A stretch of 64,000 nucleotides of DNA from Yersinia massiliensis CCUG 53443 (GTDB lineage Bacteria > Pseudomonadota > Gammaproteobacteria > Enterobacterales > Enterobacteriaceae): NCBI RefSeq assembly GCF_000312485.1, contig NZ_HE997644.1:248001-312000 (forward strand), given 5' to 3'. The notes under the pieces are model-generated. The model was not told the DNA's origin, did no database searches, and was given only the letters and a program-made list of their open reading frames with translations. Numbering within the stretch: the first letter of the stretch is position 1; each line of letters begins with the position of its first letter. Made by a program: the position numbers and the translations under genes. Positions 24,608 to 39,237 of the stretch are shown here, piece by piece.

Positions 24608-25441
24608 GCCAGAGCCGAGGGGCTTTGACAATATTTATGGGCCATTTTTGAGATATATCTCGTAGAAGGGGCTACTTTAGTGCTCGAAATAGAAAATAAG
24701 GTCATGATTAACGGGCTATTTTTCCGCCAGTAATTCCAGCAACTTAAATAAATAATTAATTGTCGATTAATTGTCTCATTATTTCCTTCTGCAAGGAATG
24801 TCTCATTTCCAGTATGAAAATTGTACGTTCTGAAAATAGCTCATCTGAGTACAAAAGCCGCATTGGCTGGCTTCTCGAAAGGAGAAACAGCGAAAATTAG
24901 CGGTAAAACCCACAACAACACAATAATACCCTTGGAAACAACATGTGTTACCGGCGCTGCATTTTACTTCAATTAAGCCGCCAAGATTAATCTATTTTGA
25001 AATAAATTAATGGCACATATTTAGGAGTGTCGCTGAAATATGAATACCTTCAGACAGATAAATCCTAAATTCGGAAAATAGGGCGAAATGGCATTTTATT
25101 CAGCCGCTAATTTATATTTGGCTTAAATTGCATGCTTTAATCTGCCCGAACAACGGAAAATCATAACCATCTGTTTTTAAACAATAAACAAAAAAACCAC
25201 CATTTTAAAAACTACTGATAGCCCAAAATCCCACAGTAGAAAGTATAAAAATCAGGCAAATGTTAAAAATAAAAATTTTAAGCTAGTTATATTGATCAAG
25301 CTGGCACTGTAGACTACTTAACAAGCAAAAACACAACACAATTAACCATCATTCAAAGAAAAACCCACATATAAAGCCTGTTAATAATGTCATTGATTGA
25401 CGTTTTAGCAGATTTTTACCCCAAACAGGGAGTTAATGACC
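24608..25441. other. 834-bp AT-rich non-coding stretch between dcw promoter and alaE
   Basis: No convincing reading frame, tRNA or repeat was seen. The sequence is strongly AT-rich with several A/T runs, notably 25160-25340. The alaE promoter should lie in the right part. A TTGACA at 24625-24630 on the plus strand has no acceptable -10 partner. Confidence 0.5.
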
Positions 25442-25882
25442 ATGTTTTCAACTGGGTCCCGTCTGCGTAGTGCCGCAGCCGATACTTTCGCTCTCGTGGT
25501 GTATTGCTTTGTCATTGGCATGGCTATTGAGATCCTGATCTCAGGAATGACCTTTCAGCAGTCACTCTCCTCCCGCTTGGTTTCAATACCGGTCAACATT
25601 CTTATTGCTTGGCCTTACGGCGTGTATCGAGATGCATTCATTCGCTTTGCACATCGTCATGCTGGGGAACATTTCTGGGCACGAAATCTGGCGGATTTAC
25701 TGGCATACGTGAGTTTCCAGTCACCGGTCTATGCGTTGATTTTGTGGTCGGTAGGCGCTGATTTAGAGCAAATTGCAACCGCTGTCGCGAGTAATGCCTT
25801 GGTTTCAATGGCGATGGGCGTGGCTTATGGTTACTTTTTGGAGTATTGCCGCAGGTTGTTCCGCGTCGCAGGTTATGTTTGA
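25442..25882 (+). CDS. alaE: L-alanine exporter AlaE
   Basis: Inner-membrane exporter that removes excess L-alanine. The 146-residue product (E. coli AlaE 149) has four membrane segments and the family blocks [40 protein letters not shown] and [14 protein letters not shown]. The ATG at 25442 is preferred over 25436 because AGGGAG at 25427-25432 then has a 9-bp spacing, and MFS matches the E. coli start. Monocistronic, convergent with cra. In E. coli alaE lies elsewhere, so its place next to mraZ is a lineage difference. Confidence 0.93.
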   Translation: MFSTGSRLRSAAADTFALVVYCFVIGMAIEILISGMTFQQSLSSRLVSIPVNILIAWPYGVYRDAFIRFAHRHAGEHFWARNLADLLAYVSFQSPVYALILWSVGADLEQIATAVASNALVSMAMGVAYGYFLEYCRRLFRVAGYV

Positions 25883-25975
25883 TTGCCCTACTCTATCTCA
25901 AGTTAGAGCGTGCTAGCACAACGGATTTGGGGCGTGTGACGAGGATAGTAGGATTGGTTTCAGTGTTGGCGGTAC

Positions 25976-26005
25976 TCAATCAGGGCTTTTGACTGCCCTG
26001 ATTGG
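25976..26005. terminator. Terminator-like hairpin between alaE and cra
   Basis: CAATCAGGGC (25977-25986) pairs with GCCCTGATTG (25995-26004), a 10-bp stem with an 8-nt loop, between convergent genes. U-runs on either side are short, so it may be a weak bidirectional terminator. Confidence 0.6.
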
Positions 26006-26027
26006 TCATCATGATTTCTTACTTACG

Positions 26028-27032
26028 CTATCTGCGGCTCAAACTGCCGCGACGGAACAAGTTACGGCGAATGCGCGTTAAGCCAGGTTTCGGTTTTTGT
26101 GGCTCATCTAAGCTGGCTAATACCAGTTCTAGCACACGCTCAGCCACATCACGGTGACGTTGTGCAACAGCCAGCACTGGGCATTCTAGGAAATCGAGCA
26201 ACTCGTTATCACCAAAGGTGGCGATAGCCAGATTGCTGGGTAAGCGCCCATTTTGCTTCAACGTGATGTCCATAACACCCTGTAGCAGTTGGAATGAGGT
26301 CGTAAACAGCGCCTGTGGCATTGGGTGGGTCTTTAGCCATTCAGCGAATAGCGCACCGGCAGCTTCACGCTCATAACTGTTAGCATAGAGATAATCGACT
26401 TTGCGAGGGTCGTCTTTCCACGCTTCACGGAAACCCATTTCTCGCAGGAAACTGACTGACAGCTCCGGTAATGCGCCCAAATACAGTACCGATTCGGCTG
26501 GGAATGTGCGTAACTCTTGCGCCAACATCAGCGCATCTTCTTGATCTGCCCCTACCACACTAATGAAATGCTCCCTGTCTAACGCGCGATCAAGTGCGAT
26601 TATCGGCAGTGGGTCATTCGCCCATCGCTGATAAAAAGGGTGCTCCGGTGGTAAAGCTGTTGAAACAATGATGGCGTCAACCTGACGCTGCAAGAGGTGT
26701 TCAATACAACGCATTTCATTATCGGGTTGATCTTCAGAACAGGCGATCAACAACTGGTAACCACGCTGACGAGCCTGACGCTCAAGATAATTTGCGATAC
26801 GTGTGTAGCTGGTATTTTCCAGATCAGGGATAACTAACCCTATCGAACGGGTTCTCCCCGCACGCAATCCTGCCGCGACAGCATTTGGGTGATAGTTATG
26901 TTCCCTGACAACAGCCATCACTTTATCGACTGTTTTATCGCTGACTCGGTACTGTTTCGCTTTGCCATTAATGACATAACTGGCGGTTGTGCGCGAAACG
27001 CCCGCAAGACGCGCGATTTCATCCAGTTTCAC
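26028..27032 (-). CDS. cra: Catabolite repressor/activator Cra (FruR)
   Basis: LacI-family regulator of carbon flux that senses fructose-1-phosphate / fructose-1,6-bisphosphate. The 334-residue protein (E. coli 334) has the N-terminal helix-turn-helix [20 protein letters not shown], the hinge helix [20 protein letters not shown], and a periplasmic-binding-like effector domain. It starts with GTG at 27032, preceded by AAGGGGT. Convergent with alaE and downstream of ilvIH, the same order as in E. coli. Confidence 0.97.
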   Translation of the reverse strand: MKLDEIARLAGVSRTTASYVINGKAKQYRVSDKTVDKVMAVVREHNYHPNAVAAGLRAGRTRSIGLVIPDLENTSYTRIANYLERQARQRGYQLLIACSEDQPDNEMRCIEHLLQRQVDAIIVSTALPPEHPFYQRWANDPLPIIALDRALDREHFISVVGADQEDALMLAQELRTFPAESVLYLGALPELSVSFLREMGFREAWKDDPRKVDYLYANSYEREAAGALFAEWLKTHPMPQALFTTSFQLLQGVMDITLKQNGRLPSNLAIATFGDNELLDFLECPVLAVAQRHRDVAERVLELVLASLDEPQKPKPGLTRIRRNLFRRGSLSRR

Positions 27033-27084
27033 ATTGACCCCTTATAAACCCAATAAAGTAATGAAAGGCATGATGTCTGCCAGC

Positions 27085-27191
27085 GCGCAATATCTCAAAA
27101 TCTCTCGGAATATTTCAATCCGCCATAAAACCTAAGGATGACAACTAAACAATCAAACCTTATAGACATAGTTTAACTACGGATATTGCGC
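27085..27191. repeat. Inverted repeat upstream of cra
   Basis: GCGCAATATC at 27085-27094 and GATATTGCGC at 27182-27191 are perfect 10-bp inverted copies, 87 bp apart, in the 238-bp cra leader. They could fold the leader or bind a dimeric protein at two places. No function is known to me. Confidence 0.4.
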
Positions 27192-27270
27192 TCTGTAGAT
27201 CTAACCGCAGAACTCGTTATTGAGCAACCGCTTTAACCGCCATATAACGCTATCTGGGTTAAATAATAAG

Positions 27271-27300
27271 AAAAAAAAGCTCAGCATGTCAGCCGAGCTT
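27271..27300 (-). terminator. Intrinsic terminator of ilvIH
   Basis: On the minus strand AAGCTCGGC (27300-27292) pairs with GCTGAGCTT (27285-27277) with one G-U pair and a 6-nt loop, followed by eight T (27278-27271). It lies 24 bp past the ilvH stop. Confidence 0.9.
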
Positions 27301-27324
27301 AATAATTAGGATTAATCCCTCAGC

Positions 27325-27819
27325 TTAACGCATGATCTTGTCGCCACGGGATACACCAACAATACCGGAACGCGCCACTTCAACAATTTCGGCGACTTCC
27401 CTGACGGCATTTAAGAATGCATCCAGTTTATCGCTAGTCCCAGCAAGTTGAACGGTATAGAGCGTAGCGGTCACATCAACAATTTGCCCACGGAAAATTT
27501 CTGCGCAGCGCTTCACTTCTTCACGCCCATAGCCGCTGGCCTGCAATTTGACCAGCATGATTTCACGCTCAACATGTGAGCCAGAGACCAACTCGCTGAC
27601 CCGCAAAACATCCACCAGCTTATGAAGCTGTTTTTCGATTTGCTCCAATACCTTGGCATCACCCACGGTTTGGATGGTCATTCTTGACAGTGTTGGGTCA
27701 TCGGTTGGTGCGACAGTCAAACTCTCAATGTTATAACCGCGCTGAGAAAACAGGCCAACTACCCGTGATAAGGCACCTGATTCGTTTTCCAGCAGAACTG
27801 ATAAGATCCGGCGGCGCAT
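27325..27819 (-). CDS. ilvH: Acetolactate synthase III, regulatory subunit
   Basis: Small subunit of acetohydroxyacid synthase III; it raises catalytic activity and confers valine inhibition. The 164-residue protein has an N-terminal ACT domain ([20 protein letters not shown], residues 3-22, with [15 protein letters not shown]) and a C-terminal ACT-like domain. Two bases after ilvI, so clearly one operon. Confidence 0.96.
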   Translation of the reverse strand: MRRRILSVLLENESGALSRVVGLFSQRGYNIESLTVAPTDDPTLSRMTIQTVGDAKVLEQIEKQLHKLVDVLRVSELVSGSHVEREIMLVKLQASGYGREEVKRCAEIFRGQIVDVTATLYTVQLAGTSDKLDAFLNAVREVAEIVEVARSGIVGVSRGDKIMR

Positions 27820-27821
27820 AA

Positions 27822-29549
27822 TTATGTCCTCTCCGTTTTGCTAAGCCACATTTCGTCCATGCCACCACCGCGAATCTGCATCGGGTAAACATGCTCCGTT
27901 TCATCCACTGTCACATCCACAAATACTAGGCGATTGGTCTCGGATAGTTGTGACAAGGCATCGGCCAATTTGCTTTCCAGCTCATCAGGGGTGCGGATTG
28001 CGATACCGATATGCCCATAGGCTTCAGCCAATTTGACGAAATCAGGCAGTGAATCCATATAAGACTGTGAATGACGGCCTGAATAAATCATATCCTGCCA
28101 CTGCTTCACCATGCCGAGATAGCGGTTATTCAGGTTCAGTACCAGCACCGGCAAGTTATATTGCAACGCCGTCGATAATTCCTGAATATTCATTTGGATG
28201 CTGCCATCACCGGTCACACAGACCACGGTTTCATCCGGTAGCGCCAGTTTAACCCCCAGTGCGGCCGGTAACCCGAAGCCCATCGTGCCTAAACCACCGG
28301 AGTTAATCCAACGACGCGGTTTATCAAACGGGTAATACAGTGCAGCGAACATCTGGTGTTGGCCCACATCTGATGTCACGTAAGCATCACCTTTAGTCAG
28401 ACGATGCAGCGTTTCAATAACCGCTTGTGGCTTTATCTTGCCGCTGTCTTTGCTGTAACCCAAGCAATCACGGGCACGCCACTGTTCAATGGATTGCCAC
28501 CAGTCACGTAGGCTATCAAAATCTTGCGCGCAATCGACCTGAGACATCAAGTCCAACATTTGCGTCAGGACTTGTTTAGCGTCACCAACAATCGGGATAT
28601 CTGCTGTCACCGTTTTGGAGATGGATGTCGGGTCGATATCAATGTGTAACACGGTTGCATCTGGGCAGTATTTCGCCAAGTTATTGGTCGTACGGTCGTC
28701 AAAGCGTACGCCCACAGCAAAAATAAGGTCCGCATTATGCATGGCCATATTGGCCTCAAACGTCCCGTGCATCCCCAACATGCCAACATTCTGGCGATGA
28801 GTACCGGGGAAGCTCCCTAACCCCATCAGAGAACTGGTAACAGGCAGGTTTAGTTTCTCAGCAAAAGCCAATAACTCTTCGTGACAAGCCGCATTTATCG
28901 CGCCACCACCGACATACATGATCGGTCTTTTAGCCGCTAAAATAGTTTGCAGTGCGCGCTTAATCTGCCCACGGTGACCTTGTACCGTCGGATTATAAGA
29001 GCGCAAGCTAACCTGTTCAGGGTAAGCGTAAGGCATTCTGACCGCCGGTCCGACGATGTCTTTTGGTAGATCAATGACGACTGGCCCTGGGCGACCTGTC
29101 GAGGCCAAATAAAATGCCTTTTTCAGTACTGAGGGAATATCTTCCGTGCGCTTAACCAGAAAGCTGTGTTTAACCACTGGGCGGGAAATGCCCACCATGT
29201 CGCACTCTTGGAAAGCATCATAGCCAATCAACGAGCTAGGCACCTGACCAGAGAGCACCACCATGGGTACTGAATCCATATAGGCCGTAGCAATACCGGT
29301 AATCGCATTGGTTGCACCGGGGCCGGAAGTGACGAGCACCACACCGACCTCTCCAGTAGCCCGCGCATAGCCATCGGCCATATGAACCGCACCTTGCTCA
29401 TGGCGCACTAGCACATGATCAATGCCTCCTACCGTGTGCAGGGCATCGTAGATATCTAGTACGGCCCCGCCGGGATAACCGAACACATGCTTAACGCCCT
29501 GATCGATTAACGATCGGACAACCATCTCGGCTCCTGACAACATCTCCAT
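27822..29549 (-). CDS. ilvI: Acetolactate synthase III, catalytic subunit
   Basis: ThDP-, FAD- and Mg-dependent enzyme forming acetolactate or acetohydroxybutyrate in valine, leucine and isoleucine synthesis. The 575-residue protein (E. coli 574) begins [20 protein letters not shown], has the ThDP glutamate region [20 protein letters not shown], and the [20 protein letters not shown] cofactor motif near residue 440. GGAGGCAAAACC precedes the ATG. The 380-bp AT-rich region upstream resembles the Lrp-controlled ilvIH promoter of E. coli in position. Confidence 0.97.
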   Translation of the reverse strand: MEMLSGAEMVVRSLIDQGVKHVFGYPGGAVLDIYDALHTVGGIDHVLVRHEQGAVHMADGYARATGEVGVVLVTSGPGATNAITGIATAYMDSVPMVVLSGQVPSSLIGYDAFQECDMVGISRPVVKHSFLVKRTEDIPSVLKKAFYLASTGRPGPVVIDLPKDIVGPAVRMPYAYPEQVSLRSYNPTVQGHRGQIKRALQTILAAKRPIMYVGGGAINAACHEELLAFAEKLNLPVTSSLMGLGSFPGTHRQNVGMLGMHGTFEANMAMHNADLIFAVGVRFDDRTTNNLAKYCPDATVLHIDIDPTSISKTVTADIPIVGDAKQVLTQMLDLMSQVDCAQDFDSLRDWWQSIEQWRARDCLGYSKDSGKIKPQAVIETLHRLTKGDAYVTSDVGQHQMFAALYYPFDKPRRWINSGGLGTMGFGLPAALGVKLALPDETVVCVTGDGSIQMNIQELSTALQYNLPVLVLNLNNRYLGMVKQWQDMIYSGRHSQSYMDSLPDFVKLAEAYGHIGIAIRTPDELESKLADALSQLSETNRLVFVDVTVDETEHVYPMQIRGGGMDEMWLSKTERT

Positions 29550-29925
29550 GGTTTTGCCTCCAGGCTTAGTTTGCTCATTGGATAACGGGAAGTCATTTCC
29601 ACGGGATCCTGTAGGAAAGGCACAACGCCCCTTATTCCTATTCTTAGTTTGTTATCGTTAGGGTTACTAACTTATTAACATAACGTCAGAATTTCTGGCA
29701 GGCAAACAGCAATTATCTGCCCTAAAGACAATTCTGTTAGTCACACACTGGATTTCACCTTGAAAGAGAAATAAAAAACTATCGATTAATCTATCGTCTT
29801 GGTTTTTACGCCGTACAAACGAGTAACAATAGCACTAAATCAGGCTAATGGATTTTATGCATTGGATTCAGGAAATTGATAGCTACTACACAGAAATGAG
29901 TAGATAGAGCGGGCGTTTGAACATA
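29550..29925 (-). other. ilvIH upstream region, presumed promoter and Lrp target
   Basis: 376 bp without a gene between ilvI and the preceding gene's terminator. In E. coli the equivalent place carries Lrp sites. Here I see AT-rich sequence around 29640-29860 but could not assign individual sites or a confident -35/-10 pair. Confidence 0.4.
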
Positions 29926-29967
29926 AAAACAACGACGGCCTCTATCAAGTGAGAGATAAGCCGTCGT
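29926..29967 (-). terminator. Terminator of the acyl-CoA synthetase gene
   Basis: On the minus strand ACGACGGC (29967-29960) pairs with GCCGTCGT (29939-29932); the inner sequence can extend the stem. It is followed by TGTTTTTAT. It lies 25 bp past the stop at 29993. Confidence 0.7.
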
Positions 29968-29992
29968 GGCCAAAAACGGAAAACAAGATGGA

Positions 29993-31792
29993 TTAATCGC
30001 GATACATGGAATCAATTTCATTCTGATAGCGCTGGAGAATGATTTTACGCCGCAATTTCATGGTTGGTGTCAGCTCACCTGTTTCCATGGTGAATGCCTG
30101 CGGCAACAGAGTGAAGCGTTTAACCTGTTCGAACAGCGCCAACTCTTTTTGCATCTCTTTAAGCCGTTGCTCGAATAAGCTGACAATATGACTATGGCGT
30201 AATAATTCCAATCTATCGTGATATTTCAGGTTAATCGAACGTGCGTACTCTTCCAGTGACTCGAAACAGGGGACAATCAGCGCTGAGACAAACTTACGCG
30301 TATCGGCAATAACCGCCACTTGCTCGATAAAACGATCCTGACCAAGCGTGCCTTCAATCATTTGCGGCGCAATGTATTTCCCACCTGAAGTTTTCATCAG
30401 GTCTTTTAGCCGCTCAGTGATAAATAAATTGCCATTGGCATCCAATGCGCCCGCATCACCGGTTTTGAGCCAGCCATCTTCGGTAAATGACTCTGCTGTT
30501 TCTTGCGGCTTGTTGAGATAACCACGCATGACAATAGGACCACGAACTTGAATTTCATTTTCAGCGCCTAAGCGGACATCAATCCCCGGTAATGGCTTGC
30601 CGATGGAGCCAAAACAGAAGTCTTTCTCTTCCCAACAGGATACCGTGGCGCAGGTTTCGGTCATACCATACCCATACTTGATATTGACGCCAATCGCTTG
30701 GAAAAACAGAATAATATTGTCATCTAACCGCGCACCCGCAGCAGGTAAGAAACGCACTCTTCCACCCAATAAATCACGCAACTTACTTAGTACCAAGCGA
30801 TCCGCGAGCTTAAACATCTGCTCAGACAGCGGCGATAGCGTTTTCCCCTGCTGTTGATGCTGGAATTTGCTTTCGCCACAGTTCACTGCCCAGCGGAACA
30901 ACATCCGGCGATGCCATTTTGCTAGAGCGACTTTATCATTGATGGCGCTGAATACTTTTTCGTAGAAACGGGGAACCGCACACATTACCGTGGGTTTTAC
31001 CGCCTGCATGGCAGGACGGACCCAATCAGTGTCGCTGATGTAGACATTCTGTGCGCCGGTATGCATGACATAAAAGCTCCAAGCCCGCTCAAACACATGG
31101 GATAACGGCAAGAAACTGAGGGAAACGTCATGGGTGGTCAGCGTTAGGCGCTGATCATGCAAATAAAGTTGGGCTGCCATATTACGGTAATCAAGCATCA
31201 CACCTTTTGGCTCCCCGGTCGTACCTGAGGTATAAATCAGGGTAAACAAATCGTCTAAGTCACAATGCTCTAGACGTGTGGCCAATAAATGCCGCTGTAC
31301 CACATCAGGTTGTTGTTCAAAATCAGCCAAGTGTTGAGCATACTCACATCCGCGCAAATCAACTGCCGCGTCTAAAACAATAATTTGAGTCAACTGCGGA
31401 CAATGCGGCTTTAACGTGATGGCAACATCAAATTGTGCTTGTCCACCAACAAACAGAATGCGCACATCGGCGTCATTGAGCACATACGCGGCTTGTGCCG
31501 TGGTATTAGTGGCATATAAGGGCACACTCACGCCACGCAATTGCAAAATAGCCAAGTCGGCCAATGACCAAGCCATACTGTTATTAGCAAAAATCCCAAT
31601 GCGCTCTTGTATAGCGACACCGAAGGACAACAGCGCAGTCGAAATCTGGGTGACGTGTTCGTCAACCTGACGCCAACTGAGCTGTTTTTCTCCTTTTGGC
31701 GACCATTCACGTAGGGCGACTTGATCTGCGCGATCACTGATTTGCTGGCGCAAACGGCGCACAAGGTGGTATTGCTCTAATGTATGGGTCAT
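29993..31792 (-). CDS. Long-chain acyl-CoA synthetase, FAA1/FadD15-type (AMP-forming)
   Basis: Predicted to activate a long-chain fatty acid with ATP and CoA through an acyl-adenylate. The 599-residue protein has the AMP-binding P-loop TLIYTSGTTGEPKGV, the GYGMTETCATVS motif, and the C-terminal blocks GWLKTGDAGALDANGNLFIT and ERLKDLMKTSGGKYIAP with the catalytic lysine region. It belongs to the roughly 600-residue bacterial FadD15 group, not the 561-residue FadD. In-frame upstream starts at 31882 and 31822 exist, but a -10 (TATACT, 31838-31833) places transcription start near 31826, so ATG 31792 is most likely. E. coli has no gene here between ilvI and leuO. Substrate unproven. Confidence 0.85.
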   Translation of the reverse strand: MTHTLEQYHLVRRLRQQISDRADQVALREWSPKGEKQLSWRQVDEHVTQISTALLSFGVAIQERIGIFANNSMAWSLADLAILQLRGVSVPLYATNTTAQAAYVLNDADVRILFVGGQAQFDVAITLKPHCPQLTQIIVLDAAVDLRGCEYAQHLADFEQQPDVVQRHLLATRLEHCDLDDLFTLIYTSGTTGEPKGVMLDYRNMAAQLYLHDQRLTLTTHDVSLSFLPLSHVFERAWSFYVMHTGAQNVYISDTDWVRPAMQAVKPTVMCAVPRFYEKVFSAINDKVALAKWHRRMLFRWAVNCGESKFQHQQQGKTLSPLSEQMFKLADRLVLSKLRDLLGGRVRFLPAAGARLDDNIILFFQAIGVNIKYGYGMTETCATVSCWEEKDFCFGSIGKPLPGIDVRLGAENEIQVRGPIVMRGYLNKPQETAESFTEDGWLKTGDAGALDANGNLFITERLKDLMKTSGGKYIAPQMIEGTLGQDRFIEQVAVIADTRKFVSALIVPCFESLEEYARSINLKYHDRLELLRHSHIVSLFEQRLKEMQKELALFEQVKRFTLLPQAFTMETGELTPTMKLRRKIILQRYQNEIDSMYRD

Positions 31793-32136
31793 AACATCGC
31801 TGCTCGCTGCTAAATCAATCATTCGTTCATAAAGTATACTGTAACTTTGTTGTTCGCCGATATTCAGCTTACATGTGTACACTTTTTTCGCGCAGTCTAC
31901 CTGCTCTAGAGGTTATGGCAAATAAAATTCAGCGCAGAAGTGTGAGCTAAAATAGACTTTGATGAAAAATACCGCTTCCAAAGCAGCAGCAGAGCATAAA
32001 GATTGAGGGGTTAAGTAAAGCAGCAACATGTTGCTAAGGGATGTCATGAGCGATGGAAGGAAGCAAGATGGCATTCAATCTCACTTTCCCTGCCACTGAG
32101 CGATATATCATTTCAGCAGCAGGGCTTAGCAAGCCG
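31793..32136 (-). other. Gap between leuO and the acyl-CoA synthetase gene
   Basis: 344 bp without a supported gene. It contains a good -10 hexamer TATACT at 31838-31833 (minus strand), with no clear -35, and no strong terminator after leuO. Read-through from leuO into the synthetase gene is therefore possible. Confidence 0.45.
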
Positions 32137-33096
32137 CTACAAAGGGGTACTAAGTTGTCCGAGTAATTCTTTCATCCATTGATGGCCTTTATCTCTATCC
32201 GTTGATTCATGCCATGTGAGATAGCAAGGTCGGCTTATTTTCTCTTTCCAAGGTAATGAGATTAATTTCAAATTAAGCGTTTCGTTATATTGCTGAACCA
32301 ACCAGCGAGGTGCGATAGCCACAAAGGAAGTTTGAGAAACAATATTAAGTACGCTATTCATATCCGTACTTTCATAGGCAATAGTTTGAGCGCTTACAAT
32401 GGACTCATAATAAGCCTCACTGAAAGAGCCCATTTTATCTAATGAGACAACAGCATGTTGTTCAGAGATGAGTTGTTCTTGAGTAATTGAATGGTCAATA
32501 CGTGGATGATCTTTAGACACAACCAAGACAGATTCATCATCAAATAATGAGATATCATGAAAGTCTGGGCGTTCGAATTTAGTATAACCAATAACGAATT
32601 CAGTTTCTTGATAACGTAACTGATGCTCAATATTCTCATTAAGATAAGATCGGATAATGAGTTGTATATTAGGTGCCAATGACTTAATTCGCTCTATTAT
32701 TTGTGCTGTAAGCCTAATATCTAATGGACTACAAATTGATAAATTAAATACTCGTCCACTATTTTTAGCCTCAAAACCCGCCCCCGGCAACTCATTTTGG
32801 ACAAGTTGTAATGCTTGTCTTACCGGCCCAAAAAGTTGACGCGCTCTGGCAGTCGGCTGAATCCCTCGGCCATAACGAACAAACAATTCGTCATTAAACA
32901 TCACTTTCAAGCGGGCGACGGCATTACTCACGGCGGGCTGAGACATGCCCAGAGACTGGGCTGCACGTGTAACATTATGCATTTGCATTACTGCATCAAA
33001 AACAGTTAATAAATTGAGGTCAACACTTCTTAAATGAACTTCGCTACATGCTTTTTTAGTCGCTTGACCGTCGGTTACTAAGTTGTATTCAGACAT
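32137..33096 (-). CDS. leuO: LysR-type regulator LeuO
   Basis: Global LysR-family regulator that antagonises H-NS and controls the leu region, stress and pathogenicity genes. The 319-residue protein has the winged helix-turn-helix ITRAAQ-like block [20 protein letters not shown] and [20 protein letters not shown], nearly identical to E. coli LeuO, followed by a more divergent effector domain. ATG 33096 is chosen: GGAG lies 6 bp upstream; a GTG four codons earlier overlaps that ribosome binding site. Divergent from leuLABCD across about 0.9 kb of AT-rich DNA. Confidence 0.95.
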   Translation of the reverse strand: MSEYNLVTDGQATKKACSEVHLRSVDLNLLTVFDAVMQMHNVTRAAQSLGMSQPAVSNAVARLKVMFNDELFVRYGRGIQPTARARQLFGPVRQALQLVQNELPGAGFEAKNSGRVFNLSICSPLDIRLTAQIIERIKSLAPNIQLIIRSYLNENIEHQLRYQETEFVIGYTKFERPDFHDISLFDDESVLVVSKDHPRIDHSITQEQLISEQHAVVSLDKMGSFSEAYYESIVSAQTIAYESTDMNSVLNIVSQTSFVAIAPRWLVQQYNETLNLKLISLPWKEKISRPCYLTWHESTDRDKGHQWMKELLGQLSTPL

Positions 33097-33955
33097 GCTT
33101 AACTCCACTAAGCTTTATGCAGATGACACGATTAATAAAAGAGTCCTGTTGATATTTATCATCTTCTCAAAATATCTTTGATTTCTTACTATTAATGACG
33201 CCAATATTTTCATTATTATCGTTGTAAGATAAAATGAGCCTCATCCTTGTATATATAAAACGATATGAATTGCCTCCATGTATTTTCCGCCAATAACGCC
33301 CATGGATAAATACGTGAACAAGCCATCCACATAAAGTACCCCATATAACCCTTAGGACTAATTCACTCTAAACATAAGATTCTGATATATCATAAGCGTC
33401 AATAATAAAAGCAATAACATGATCACATCACAAAATGAGATAATTGACAACTATGCCATTAACAAATAATAAATTCATTAATGAAAACTTATTAGTTATT
33501 AATTATAGCGGCTAATTAACTTAATAATAGATTGAATTTTGCTCATGCAATGATGAGTTTACGTTATAGTCATAACATGTTAATCAAATAAATAACACTA
33601 TTCATTACACGAATAAGTATTTATATCCACACGACATAGAAATCATTAATAATAAGTTTTGCTATAAATTTACTCGCTGATTAAACAATCAAGAACAGTT
33701 TCAGTTATTAACCTCTATCTTATTAAGTGTAAATATCATCTTTGGCACAGCAGTCCCCCCAAAAAACGGATCATCACCCAAAATAATCTGAAAAGTACAA
33801 TAACCCGCATTACTATCGTTATACCAAACAAACAAAAAGGTCATTAACCATAAATTAGACTAACAATCCAATTTAACGAAAAAATCAGTCATTTACTCCA
33901 ATAAGAGAATTCCCTTGTCGTCATAACCAGTTGAAGACACTATTTCAAACAAATA
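33097..33955. other. AT-rich leuO-leu intergenic region
   Basis: 859 bp without a supported gene, strongly AT-rich with many A/T tracts, of the kind bound by H-NS and LeuO. The leuO promoter must lie at the left end; I could not pick a confident hexamer pair. No tRNA, repeat or open frame was seen. Confidence 0.5.
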
Positions 33956-33984
33956 TTGACATACCCATAGAATTCACGTATCAA
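33956..33984 (+). promoter_or_regulatory. leu operon sigma-70 promoter
   Basis: TTGACA at 33956-33961, 17-bp spacer, TATCAA at 33979-33984. Predicted start near 33991, 35 bp before the leader peptide ATG. The layout matches the E. coli leuLABCD promoter. Confidence 0.8.
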
Positions 33985-34025
33985 TTTAGGTAACGCAATA
34001 TCGTAACCAATGAGAAACTGAAAAA

Positions 34026-34109
34026 ATGTTCTATTCAACCCGTCTACTAGGCCTACTACTCAACGCAACTCACTTGCGCGGTATGTTGGTGGACGGAAAT
34101 CAGAACTGA
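34026..34109 (+). CDS. leuL: leu operon leader peptide
   Basis: 27-codon leader reading MFYSTRLLGLLLNATHLRGM then LVDGNQN and TGA. Codons 7-12 are CTA CTA GGC CTA CTA CTC: five leucines in six codons, four of them the rare CTA. Ribosome pausing here when charged tRNA-Leu is scarce would favour the antiterminator. The E. coli LeuL (28 aa) has the same LLLLN core. Too short for ordinary gene calling, but position, codon content and the following attenuator support it. Confidence 0.93.
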   Translation: MFYSTRLLGLLLNATHLRGMLVDGNQN

Positions 34110-34131
34110 TTCAGTCATCAAGATTAACAAG

Positions 34132-34158
34132 CCCGCGCAAATGCGCGGGTTTTTTTTT
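34132..34158 (+). terminator. leu attenuator
   Basis: CCCGCGC (34132-34138), loop AAAT, GCGCGGG (34143-34149), then nine T (34150-34158). It lies between leuL and leuA and is the transcription attenuator of the operon. Confidence 0.95.
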
Positions 34159-34199
34159 ACCCGCTAAGCGCAAATGTAAACACGACAAGGAATACCCAC

Positions 34200-38270
<4,071 letters not shown>

Positions 38271-38284
38271 CCGGAGATACCACC

Positions 38285-38887
38285 ATGGCTAAATTTACTC
38301 AACACATTGGTTTGGTTGTCCCGTTAGATGCGGCGAACGTCGATACCGATGCGATTATCCCTAAACAGTTTTTGCAGAAAGTCACCCGCACCGGTTTTGG
38401 ACAACACCTGTTTAACGATTGGCGTTTTCTAGACGATGCCGGCAAAGTGCCTAACCCTGAATTTGTGCTGAACCAGCCTCGCTATCAAGGTGCCAGCATT
38501 TTGCTCGCACGTGAGAATTTCGGCTGCGGCTCATCTCGTGAACACGCACCTTGGGCATTGACCGATTTCGGTTTTAAAGTAGTTATTGCACCGAGCTTTG
38601 CCGATATATTCTATGGCAACTCGTTTAATAACCAACTGCTGCCGGTCACATTAAGTGAAGCCGATATTGATACGTTATTCCAGTTAGTTAAAAATAACGA
38701 AGGCATTCAATTTGTTGTCGATTTGGAAGCGCAGACCGTGAATGCAGGGGGCAAAAGTTATTCGTTCGAGATTGATAGTTTCCGCCGCCATTGCATGATT
38801 AATGGTTTGGACAGTATTGGTCTGACACTGCAACATGAAAAGGCTATTTCTACCTACGAAAAACAGCAGCCCGCGTTTTTACGTTAA
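38285..38887 (+). CDS. leuD: 3-isopropylmalate dehydratase, small subunit
   Basis: Partner of LeuC; the swivel domain that completes the active site. The 200-residue protein has the conserved [20 protein letters not shown] and [15 protein letters not shown] blocks. Preceded by GGAGATACCACC and 14 bp after leuC. Last gene of the leu operon; a hairpin terminator follows 10 bp downstream. Confidence 0.97.
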   Translation: MAKFTQHIGLVVPLDAANVDTDAIIPKQFLQKVTRTGFGQHLFNDWRFLDDAGKVPNPEFVLNQPRYQGASILLARENFGCGSSREHAPWALTDFGFKVVIAPSFADIFYGNSFNNQLLPVTLSEADIDTLFQLVKNNEGIQFVVDLEAQTVNAGGKSYSFEIDSFRRHCMINGLDSIGLTLQHEKAISTYEKQQPAFLR

Positions 38888-38897
38888 TATCCTTTGG

Positions 38898-38923
38898 AGC
38901 CAGCAATATTTATATTGCTGGCT
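38898..38923 (+). terminator. Terminator-like hairpin after leuD
   Basis: AGCCAGCAATA (38898-38908) pairs with TATTGCTGGCT (38913-38923): 11 bp, 4-nt loop. The following tract TACTTTACC is only weakly U-rich. Confidence 0.7.
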
Positions 38924-39140
38924 TACTTTACCTTCATCCAATATGCCACGGGAAATGATGCGGTATTATTGTCGTCATAATCTTCCTAATACCAATCATT
39001 AAAGATCGCACAAAAATATTAATCAAATGCCCCCCCATTTTTCCTGAGATAATAACCTAAACAACCAAAAACCCGCATAATCAATCTGTTATATAACAAT
39101 ATCGTAAGTTATTAGATTGCCTACCTATTAGGGGGGTTAA

Positions 39141-39205
39141 TGTGATTTTTATTGATTGTATTCTGTGCTAGCGGTCACTTTTTATTTCTTAAACAACGGT
39201 ATGCT
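39141..39205 (+). promoter_or_regulatory. Candidate CRP half-site and promoter of the tna operon
   Basis: TGTGA at 39141-39145 is a perfect CRP half-site, but the other half (39152-39156, TTGAT) is poor. TATGCT at 39200-39205 could be the -10, putting the CRP site near -63, about where E. coli tna has it. No good -35 is present, as expected for an activator-dependent promoter. This is a weak call. Confidence 0.35.
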
Positions 39206-39237
39206 GTTTCCCACCATCCACTCCTAGAGGGCGCCTT

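Noticed and set aside
24625-24653. Plus-strand promoter starting with TTGACA
   Set aside because: No acceptable -10 at 16-18 bp, and the nearest plus-strand gene is 800 bp away.
32117-32129. GGCTT-AGC-AAGCC hairpin as the leuO terminator
   Set aside because: Only five base pairs and no U-run on the minus strand.
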